The notes below the pieces were generated by a model, which saw only the letters and a list, made by a program, of their open reading frames with translations, was not told the DNA's origin and searched no databases. DNA of 64,000 bases, taken from NCBI RefSeq assembly GCF_019399895.1, contig NC_091866.1, forward strand, positions 7,383,308 to 7,447,307, written 5' to 3'. Source of the stretch: Cardiocondyla obscurior (lineage: Eukaryota; Arthropoda; Insecta; Hymenoptera; Formicidae). Shown here one piece after another: positions 11,776 to 20,987 of the stretch. Every line of letters starts with the position of its first letter. The first letter of the stretch is position 1. The translations under genes were made by a program, and so were the position numbers.

Positions 11776-12027
11776 TCTATCTCTAATCATCAACGGCCTG
11801 GACGTAACACCTTTATAATATTTGATTTAATTTGCTTGTTTAATTTCTATACTTTCACGTAAGTTTGGTTTTAATAAATCAAATCTAGTTCGTAATTGTC
11901 TTTTAAACATTAAATAAGCTGGAGTCAAATTCATGGTACTATGTGAAATTGCACGATAATCGAATAAGAAATGACTTATTGCATATTTAAGTGAATGGTC
12001 ATTTCTCATAATTTTTGAAATTTTATT
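11776..12027 (-). pseudogene. Gypsy-1 integrase C-terminal region
   Basis: The open minus frame, MRNDHSLKYAISHFLFDYRA then LTPAYLMFKRQ, is the post-catalytic part of a Gypsy integrase. It joins in frame to the core at 13207 when A0 and one TATT duplication are removed. The frame closes at 11827, after which the homology becomes uncertain. Confidence 0.7.
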
Positions 12028-13210
12028 TGTAACACGGTAATTTCGTCGGTGGAAAACTCGTCGGAAACCGGGGTGCGAGTTAAAGAATCGAGGCGTGAGT
12101 AACGTTCAAAATGAAGTAATTTATTATACAACCAAAAATAATAGGAAGTAAAATAATATACAGTAAATGAGAGTAACAAAAGAATATAGCTTAAAGCAAT
12201 TAGTACCAAAAAGTTCAAGAAAACATACATTTACGCGAATAAGTAACAAAGAGCGAGATCACCTGGAGGGCCCGCTTACCTAAAAGTCTTACAAACTAGG
12301 TACAAGTTGGGCCGACCAGGCCGTAACGCACGGACAGAAATACGCGGTCGCGAGTCGTCAACGCGGTGTACAAGGTGGGCCGTTTAGATCGTGTCGCTTG
12401 GACAGAGATACGCGGTCGTGAGTCGGTAATGCAGAGTACAAAGTGGGCCGTCCAGGCCGTGTCGTACGGACAAAAATACGCGGTCGCGAGTCGGTAACGC
12501 GGTGTACAAAATGAGCTTTTCAGGCCGTGTCGCACGAACAGAGGTACGCGGTCACGAGTTGGCAGCGCGATGTACAAAGTGAGTCGGTTAGGCCGTGTCG
12601 CACGGACAGAGAACGCGCGGTCGTGGGCCGGCAACGCAGGATTTCGGTTAGGTCGTCCGGACCGAACTGCGCGGTCGCGAGTTGTCGGGGCGGTGTAAGC
12701 GGAAACGTACGCAAAATTCGGAGCCGGGAGTAGTCTGGTCGAGGAAAGCCTCGGGAGCGCCCAAGTCTAGGAGGTCGTGGCTTTTAAAGGCCGGGTGAGC
12801 CCGGTCGAGGACAGGCTCGGGAGCGCCCGAGTCCTGGAGGTAGCGGTTTTGAAAGCCGGGTGAGCCCGGTTGAAAAAGGCTTGGGAGCGCCCAAGTCCTG
12901 GAGGATCGATTGCTGGAGTGCTCTCCAGCGAGGAAAAGGTGCTTCTCTCGTGTTCGGACCGGCTTATATACCCGTTGGCTCGAGAGTGGGGGTAACCCCC
13001 TCCTGAGCGGTCTGTGGCAGTGCGCAGTACGGACGGCCGGTCGGCCCGTGTCACTGGCTACGACGGTCCGCGTTACACGCCGCGGGCTGTTGGTCGGCCC
13101 GCGTTAATTTGGAAGATGGTCGGTAACTGCGCACGTTTTTGAGCGAACGGTGGTGGTCGCGGCGCGTGGTCTGAAGTTTATTCACGCTTCGTGGCCTCTG
13201 GCCACATATT
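12024..13210 (-). mobile_element. GC-rich solo LTR A0
   Basis: The LTR is 12028-13206 (1179 bp; TGTAACACGG ... GGCCACA on +) with TATT duplications at 12024-12027 and 13207-13210. It belongs to family A (A1, A2, A3), in which the polyadenylation signal and TATATAA box show that the LTR runs TGTGGCC to GTGTTACA; A0 is therefore on the minus strand. It contains the TATATAC promoter region near 12965 and the GGGAGCGCCCGAG-type palindromic minisatellite. Confidence 0.9.
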
Positions 13211-14757
13211 TTTAAACGTACCGACATAATTTTCAGCCGCATTGTTAGTAGCGGGTTGGTGAGAAGCAGTAAAACTTTGTTTAATGCCATGAAATTTGTA
13301 AAATTTTCGAAATTCGCTACTGGTAAATTGAGGTCCATTGTCTGTTACTAAATGACGTGGTAATCCATAGCGAGCTATAATTTTTCTAAATTCTGAAATG
13401 ACTCTAGAAGTTGTAGTATTTTTCTGCATATCGATGACCTCGGGCCATTTTGAAAATGCATCGATTATAACAAGAAACATGTGGCTTTGAATAGGACCAA
13501 GAAAATCGGCATGTACACGGTTCCAACATTTTTCGGGATATGGCCAAGGCGTGAGAGGTGTGTTTGGTGGCTTGTTTTAGTCTTCTAGACAGGCCGTACA
13601 AGATGAAGTAATAGTCTCAATTTCTTTATCGATATTTGGCCACCAAACATATGATCTGGCTAATTGTTTCATTTTTACCGTACCTAAATGAGACGCATGT
13701 AATTCACTAAGTATATTTTTTTGTACGGATTTAGGCTTAACTATACGATAACCCCAAAAAAGGCAATCTTTTTTCACAAATAATTCATTTCGATTTGTAT
13801 AAAATATTCTTTCTTTATCAGTTAAATCTGTTGCAAATGGCCAAGTGTCTTTAATGTATAACATTATTTTGTTTAGAGTAACATCGCGCTTAGTTTCTAA
13901 AAAGATATTAATTGAATTTAAAGAATCTAATGATTCTTGTACATAATTTACAGACGAAAATTCTGTATTAAAAATTGGAGTCGAATCTTGTATTGGAAGT
14001 CGTGACAGTGCATCATAGTTGCCATTTAATTTTGATTGAATATATTCGATTTTATAAGAGAAATTCAAAAGATAATATGCCCATCTTTCTAGGCGACTTG
14101 CCGTAGTAAGAGGAATCTCTTGTTTTGGACCAAAGATATATATTAAAAGCTTGTGATCTGTACGAAGTATAATGTCTCTGCCATAAATATAATTATAAAA
14201 TTTGTTTAATCCAAAAATTATCACACTCGTTTCTTTATAAATTATTGCGCGAGACAGTTCTTTTTCTGGAATAACTTTCGAAGCATAAGCTATCGGCTTT
14301 TCAGTGCCATCCTGAAATCGATGCGATAAGATAGCTGCTAAACCACAAGCAGAGGCGTCGCAAGATAAAATAAGTTCTTGGTCTGGCTTATAGTGTGTTA
14401 AAACGCGAGGTGAAATTAATTCATTTTTTAACCAATTAAAAGACTTTTCACATTCTGACGTCCAAATGAATTTTTCTTGCTTAGCACAATCATAAAGTAC
14501 TTTTAAATTATTTGCGCGATATGGAATAAATCTAGCATAATATGTAACTAATCCTAGAAATGATTCTGTTTTTTATTACGAGGAGTCAGAGCATTAATCA
14601 TCGCATCAACTTTGGTTTTGGATTTATGGAGTCCTTCCTTATCAATAACAAAACCAAGTATATCTAATCTATCTTTAAAAAAATCGCATTTACTTAAATT
14701 TACGCGAAATCCATGATCCTGCAGACGCTAAAAAACTTTATATAACGTGTCTAAGTG
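13207..14757 (-). pseudogene. Gypsy-1 RT thumb, RNase H and integrase core
   Basis: From right to left: the end of RT (LDTLYKVF, then NLSKCDFFKDRLDILGFVI) with several stops and at least one frameshift between 14224 and 14757; RNase H with RDIILRTDHKLLIYIFG (about 14170-14120); integrase zinc-binding residues HASHLG and CTACLED; then, in another frame, core motifs DAFSKWPEV, LVTDNGPQFTSSEF and a Glu in AAENYVGTFKN near 13210. The frameshift near 13560-13600 and multiple stops make it inactive. Confidence 0.75.
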
Positions 14758-15605
14758 TGTGCGCGATTAAAATAAAAAAAAAAAAGCGCACCGGTTTGTT
14801 TGTTTGCTGGTGAAGACAGCTCAGCACTGAGCTCGACGCGGTGCTTCGCGTAACGGCGACAATCACAAAGAAAACCAGACGTTGTAATAATTGGGGTAAG
14901 CAACAGCGACAATTAAACAAAATATATTTACAAAAAAACCTCCCAAAAAAAGGAGAGAAAGAAATACAAAAAAAAGACAAGTTCCAGATCGTTAAGCGCG
15001 AGAACAAGGTTGGAGACGAACGGAAATCTTCCTGAGCCCGGCGTTCCCGGCGGAGATCTTCTTAAGCGGAAGGTTGCCCGCCCGATCGTCGGAAATCTTG
15101 CACGCGAGCGTCGGAGATCTTGCACGCGTGCCGGAGAATGGCGCGATCGCGTACCTTGCTCTGCACTTTTGTCGGTGCACAATTCGATGAAAAGAGAACC
15201 GAGCCTCGTTAAAATGGTGATCGCGGAAGATCTACTGATCGCGGAGGATCTACTGATCGCGAAGGATCGAAATGATCGCAGCCGAGCGAGACTGTATTCC
15301 GACGGTGAGAACGTGATAACAGCGGAATTACAAGTGAGCGGTTCGCGCGAAAACAGGTCGCGTTTCGGCCGAAATAATCCCTCGATCATCGGAACAGTGA
15401 GGATGAAAACCAAAACAGGTGGCGAAATAACCGGTGAAAACCGGATTAATCCAACGTTAACGGATCTCACCTGTAGAGGTAAACAACGAACGGTATGCGG
15501 CGACCGACGAAATAAGAAAATAAAACGAAGACTACGGACGTATCGTTAACGACGATACGATTCTAGTCGACTTATAACTAAATTTTTAGACGATTAAACA
15601 AAGTG
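14753..15605. mobile_element. Solo LTR I (843 bp) in Gypsy-1 RT
   Basis: The element is 14758-15600 (TGTGCGCGATTAAA ... GACGATTAAACA), flanked by perfect 5-bp AAGTG at 14753-14757 and 15601-15605. Removing 848 bp rejoins the RT frame without a gap just after the YLDNIF motif, which confirms the edges. An A-rich run lies near the left end and short repeats CGGAGATCTT and GCGGA(A/G)GATCTACTGATC lie inside. No parent element is present in the window. Confidence 0.85.
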
Positions 15606-16550
15606 TTTCTGATCGCGTTTTCCTGTACAAAATATGTTATCAAGATAGGGAATTGCGCCTTTAATTCCCGCTAAACATCGCTCAATTTTCTTTTGAAAAT
15701 TTCCGGGCCCTGAAGCAATGCCTTCTGGCATTTTTGTATAGTGATAAAGTCCTTAATGTGTGATAATGATTAAATAATCGCGACTATTTTCTTCCACTGG
15801 GATTTGCACATATGCATGTTTAAGATCAATTTGAGAAAACTTTTTGCCATTTTTAAGGGCTTGAAACATATCATCATTTAGTGGTATCGAGTGACAATCA
15901 CGGACTAAATTTGGATTAACCGTTAATTTAAGATTTTCACAAATTCTCACAGATCCATCAGATTTCATTACCGGTACTATTGGAGTGGCCCAATTGCTTA
16001 CTTCGATTTTTTCTAAATGACCCAGATTAATTAAGCGATCAATTTCTTTTTCTACTTTACTTGTAAGAGCGAATGGTAAATGCCGTGCCTTGAGAGCAAC
16101 TGGTTGAGTATTTTCTTTCAATGAAAGCTTCAACATTCCTTTATTATACATTCCTGGCTCCGGGCTAAATAATTTTGAAAATTTTTTTGAAAATTGTTCT
16201 GAAACATTAGAGCCGGTAATCATATAACACGTATTATTAAAATTTAGCGTTAGTGGCCATAAATCTAAAGCTTGCAGCCATTCTCTATCAATTAACATCG
16301 AGCCGTCGCAAGACATTACACGTATATTTAAAATAGCTTTACGATTTTCTAATTTTACTTGTAAATTTTCTAGTATTCTTTCGCTGTCAAGAGGCACTTT
16401 ACCATACGCTTTTAAACTGGGGGCTACGCGTTTAATTTTCATGTCAGGAAAATACTTTTTTTTATCCTTAAGAGATATTATTGCTGCGTATAAACCCGAA
16501 TCTATTTCGAATTTAAGTTTAATTCCGTTAACGATTACATCTAAATACAT
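15606..16550 (-). pseudogene. Gypsy-1 protease and RT N-terminal half
   Basis: Read leftward from 16550: a protease-like start with FEIDSG (about 16505-16488), a linker, then RT blocks WATPIVPVMKSDGSVRIC, FSQIDLKHAYVQIPV (motif A, Asp retained) and, after a stop near 15753, MPEGIASGPGNFQKKIE and YLDNIF. The last has Asn where YLDDIF is expected, so the second catalytic Asp of the palm is lost. The frame continues beyond solo LTR I at 14757. Confidence 0.75.
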
Positions 16551-16619
16551 AGGGTCTGCTTTATAATTAGAAGGTAGGAACGTATTTTTTACCAGATTTT
16601 CCTTATCAGAATTTAAAAG

Positions 16620-17804
16620 TTAAAAATCGTCTTTATTTTCGGTTCTTGGGTGTTCTTCTTTTTCTGCTACCGATTTTCCTTCCACGTTGTGAATTGCCGT
16701 TCTGGATGATCGACACATTGGTGCTAGATGTTCTCGTCGTTTACAAATATTACAGTAGTTGTGCCGATGGAAGCAGTCTTTCGCCCAGTGATTCAGTTTT
16801 CTGCAGCAGAAACATTTAGTTGAAGCAGTTTGTGCACTAGATTTCACATTTTTAGAATTTCGATCATGTTTATTTTGTATGTTCTTTTTTACATTAACAC
16901 GATTTTGTTGACCGTTACGTCCACCAGGAAATCCTTTGTTTTTAATAAATGTACCACGGTACCAAGACGATCGTATTACGTTTAAACTTGTAGCATCTGT
17001 TGCACTTGGGACTTTGCTAGTTGATGCCGCGTTTTGCTCTGCACTTTCCATTGCAGTGGCGATTTTGTAAGCAATGTCATAAGTTAAATTTTCTTCGCGA
17101 AACAATGCTTTTTTAATTGTTTGATCACGAAGACCGCAGACTAACTGATCTCTTAACGCTGTTTTGATGTCACCGAAATTACAAGTAATTGCAAGACTTT
17201 TTAATCGTGCAGAAAAATCAACAATCGATTCTGTTAAAGTTTGTCGTACGAGATAGAATTTGCTCCTTTTCATTGTCTCCGACGGTTTCGGATTTAAGTG
17301 ATCTTGCACTAATTTACTGAGTTCATTAAACGATTTGGAACTCGACTTCGCTGACGCGCACAGATCGGGAATTAATTCATGCGTGTCTGGACTTATTTTT
17401 GTTAATAACACTGCAACTTTCTTTTCATTGAACACGTCATTTGCCAAGAAATACATTTCCAATCTCTCGACATAGGTTTCCCAATCATCACGTCCGAGCT
17501 GGAATTCTAATTTAGAGCAACCTTGACTATATTCTTCTGCCATCATATGAGTTTCTCTTCCAACGTCAGTAACAACCAGTTGAGGTACAGGCTGAACTTG
17601 TTCTTGTTGAATTAAAGGCTCTGGTGAAGATGGTTGCTGAAAATCTTCTTGTCTCTCTAATTTCTTCTGCAGACTTTTTTTTACATTTTTTATATGTTTA
17701 CGTAATATTTTACGTAACTCGTCGATTCCGCTGTCTTCATTGAATTTAAGATTCAAGCCGTTAAGCGTTTGAATTAACTCAGGTTTATCCATTGATATAT
17801 CCAA
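16620..17804 (-). pseudogene. gag: Gypsy-1 Gag (394 codons, open)
   Basis: A full-length open Gag frame. The capsid-like region contains the PEST-free helical part DDWETYVERLEMYFLAND, ESIVDFSARLKSLAITCNFG and LRDQLVCGLRDQTIKKALF, typical of Gypsy-type retrotransposon Gag. Two C-terminal zinc knuckles follow: CFCCRKLNHWAKDC and CNICKRREHLAPMC (about 16800-16710). The start is the first ATG after the primer-site region and is separated from it by solo LTR A1. The frame is intact although pol is not. It would form the cytoplasmic particle and bind element RNA. It is listed as a pseudogene because the element is dead. Confidence 0.85.
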
Positions 17805-17853
17805 GAGAATTTAGAATAGTCAATTGGTTTACTGCTTGACGATTGCGACATTC

Positions 17854-18900
17854 TGTGGTCTGAGGCCACTAACATTCAAACCCCGCGCCGCTACTACCAC
17901 CGATCGCCGTATACCATAGCGCGGATCCGTCCATCATTTAATTTACGCGGGCCGACCAACCGCACGCGGCGCGTAGCGCGGACCACCGTAGCGAGTAACA
18001 TGGGCCGCCCAACCGCCCACACAGCGCACCGCCACAGACCGCTCGGGAGTGGGGTGTCCCCCACTCTCGGGCCCACGGGTATATAAACCGCCTCGAGAGC
18101 GAACGAGGCACCTTTTCCGCGCTGAGAAGCACCCCAGCAACCGATCTTCCAGGACTTGGACGCTCCCAAGTTTTCCTCGACCGGGCTCACCCGGCTCTCG
18201 AAACCGACATCGCTCCGCAAGACTCGGGCGCTCCCGAGCCTTCCTTGACCGGGCTCTCCCAGCCTTCGACACCGCTGCCTCCAAGACTTGGGCGCCCCCG
18301 AGCCTTCCTTCGACCGGGCGCTCCCGGCCTTCCTCGATACCGTTGTGTCCACGACTCGGGCGCTCCCGATCCTTCCTTCGACCGGGCGCTCCCGAATCTC
18401 CTTCCGACCGTTTTCCACCTTGACATCCGGCTTCGTGGGCGAATTATACACTGCGCCGAATATCCGCGATCGCGACACTCTGTCCGATCGACACGGCCTA
18501 GACGGCCGCGCTTGTACACTGCGCCGAATATCCGCGACCGCGACACTGTCTGATCGACACGACCTGCCGATTTTGTACACTGCGTTTAGGAATACGACCC
18601 GCCGGAACGGCTTGGTTGGCCACCCGCCTGTAAATAGTTTTAGGACTCGTAGGAAAACGGGCCCTTTGCGTAATCCCGCTCTTAGCGTACTATTCTCCCT
18701 ATCGTTTAGTTTTCTTTAACCATTTGTATAAATTGCCTACGTCATTTCTTTTGTTTGCAGTTATTTTGTATTAACTTGTCCCCATTATTTAGGGTTTTGC
18801 AATAAACTACTGTATTTTGTACAATTGATCACGTCTCGGTTTCTCTAACTCGTACCCCGGATCTCGACGAGCTTTCCGCCTCCGAAATTACCGTGTTACA
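17854..18900 (+). mobile_element. GC-rich solo LTR A1
   Basis: 1047 bp, TGTGGTCTGAGG ... CCGTGTTACA. It has a TATATAAA box near 18080, palindromic GGGCGCTCCCGAG minisatellite units at 18150-18410 and AATAAA near 18801, so U3 to U5 run left to right. The flanks are ATTC and ATTT, an imperfect duplication. It lies between the Gypsy-1 primer site and gag. Confidence 0.85.
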
Positions 18901-19122
18901 ATTTATTAGAAAAATAATATTTTACAATATGGTTCGTTAGAGTAATCCTCGTCGCCAAAATTGTTATATTTTAGATGACAAGACAGAAGAATAGTAATGT
19001 TAAAACTTTATTTAAACGTACTGCGTGACGGTCAGAGAGGAACTGAAGCTCCTAGATAATAAGAAGAGGAGCTGATGCTCCGAGACAATTACAATGACAG
19101 TCACGACTTATTTAGTATACAT
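18901..19122 (-). repeat. Gypsy-1 primer-binding region and 3' part of its 5' LTR
   Basis: On the minus strand, ...ATATAACA (LTR end at 18962) is followed by ATTTTGGCGACGAGGATT, the usual layout of LTR end plus primer-binding site. The LTR segment 19122-18962 contains AATAAAG near 19010. It ends in TACAT (19118-19122), where Gypsy-2 inserted; the LTR resumes at 28114-28146. The total LTR would be about 190 bp. Confidence 0.65.
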
Positions 19123-19504
19123 ATAATATGTTTTATATTGGGATTCGGATTTAATGAGAGTTGCGAATAATTGAACCCAAATTAGTTTCTCTGTAAACAC
19201 AAGAATTATATAATTACTAAAGTTACAATTTACAATAAATGCGAGGTTTACAATTTACCTGTAAACACAAGAAACGACAATTAAGGACAATTATTATTTT
19301 TCTTTAACCTATCTTATTTAACGTCTTATGTCGAGTATGCAACTTTGTTAATGATTCACATTCCTTTTGTCTCTTCCGTATTATCTCTCCCGTATCATCT
19401 CTCCTTTGTTCTTATCATTTTCTTGACGTGGCGCTTGCCCGATCGTAGCCGTGCGCCCAGAATATTTAGCGCGCCAATTTTAAAGAGGGTATATTCTCTT
19501 TACA
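19123..19504 (-). repeat. Gypsy-2 3' LTR
   Basis: 382 bp. On the minus strand it starts TGTAAAGAGAATATACC, after the purine tract, and ends CATATTAT at the TACAT duplication. About eight differences from the 5' LTR were counted by eye. Confidence 0.85.
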
Positions 19505-20987
19505 TCTCCTTTCACCGAGATGGAACTTGCCGGTTTTCAATTATCTTCAATTTCTGCTACTGGAATTAACTTTGTTACATGGAAGAAACTTGTGTGTTGA
19601 TTCTTTTTTCCAGTTCTTATTTTGTAAATCAAATTTGAGATTTTTTCTTCTATAGTGAATGGTCCGATCCTTAATTCTTCCAGTTTTTTCCTGTTGAGTT
19701 TGTTGCCATTCTCTATGAATACCATATCTCCGACGTTAAACTCGTGTTGTTTTCGATCTTTGTTAAATTTATTTTTATTATATTTATGTGATTTTAATGT
19801 TTTTTCCACTGCCAGTTTTTTTATCTTTTATTCATTTTTCTCCGTCCTTTCTAGTTTTTAATTCCTGTGGGATATTACTAGTGTCTGTGCCCAGGAGTAG
19901 GTACTCTGGTGCAAAACCTGTAATTGTATGTTCTAGCTCGTTGTATTTATTTACACAATCTCTTGCTATCGATGTCTATGCTCTTTTTTTTTTCTTCATT
20001 GATTTTACATCATATTTTATTCACTATCGTTTGGTTTAGTCGTTCGTCTAATCCATTAGAGAATGGTGCATTTACCGCTGTAAAAATTAATTTAATATCT
20101 TTCTCTTTTAAGTAATTTTCAAATTTTTTTGAATGTATTCCGGGGTATTGATCTGCTAAGATTATTCCGATCTTTTCAATTTTTGGCACCGATTGAACTA
20201 ATTTTATAAAATTATTCGCATTCTGGGTTTTTAATGTTAAAATGATTGCATATCGTGTGAAGTGTTCAACCAGTAAATGTATGTATTTTTTTGTTGACCT
20301 TGTACCTCCAAATTCTTCTATGGTGTCAATAGACATAATTTGGAAAGCTCCGTCGCTGGTCCTATTTGTGATAATAAACTGTATTTATGTTGGTCTCTTG
20401 ACTTATTTCTAATACATATTTCATATTTTTTGCATATTTTTTCTATATTTTTTCCTAAATTTTTAGCGGTATAATACGGGCTTATTTTTCCTCTTGATTG
20501 TGTTATTCCTGTGTGTCCCCATTCTTTGTGTCTTTTTCTGATTAAATCAGTACTGAATCTTTCAGATAGTATAATTTTTTCTCTCTTTTTTGTTTTTCTG
20601 TAATAGATTCCGTTTTTATTTATTAAGTTCTCTTTTTTGTTTTTCAGCAGTTTATTATTTATTTGATCTAATTTTATTTCGTCTATCTCTATAAAATTTA
20701 CCGTTTTTAAAAAGTCTTTTTTTTCTTCTTCTTCCTTTGTGTTGGGTTCTATTACAGGGTTTCTGCTTAAGCAGTCTGCTTCTGTATTTTCTTTTCCTGG
20801 TATGTATATAATTTTAAAATCATATTGGGATAAATAGTGGGATAGGTCTCCTAATTCTTCGTCTGTTCGTGCTTTTATATTCATATTTTGAAGTGGTTTG
20901 TGATCTGAATGTATTTCAAAGTATCTTCCTATTAATCAGTGTTGCCAGTACTTTATTGCTTCTTTGATAGCTAAAAATTCAAGGTAT
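19505..20987 (-). pseudogene. Gypsy-2 integrase and RNase H tail
   Basis: Right to left: an RNase H tail near 20884 (DLSHYLSQYDFKIIYIPGKEN), the integrase zinc finger (HKEWGHTG, then CKKYEICIRNK), the core in a second frame (EFGGTRSTKKYIHLLVEHFTRY, LADQYPGIHSKKFENYL, a Glu-equivalent near GLDERLNQT), and a C-terminal domain at 19809-19537 (FNVGDMVFIENGNKLNRKKL, then RIGPFTIEEKI). Frames change near 20330 and around 19830-20010. The RNase H start lies beyond the insertion at 20988-23628. Confidence 0.78.

Noticed and set aside
14928..15549. Overlapping 180-aa frames on both strands
   Set aside because: They lie inside solo LTR I, whose removal restores RT; nothing supports translation.
12028..18900. 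A0 and A1 as the LTR pair of Gypsy-1
   Set aside because: They are in opposite orientation, A0 has its own TATT duplication inside integrase, and Gypsy-1 has a separate LTR end and primer site at 18962.
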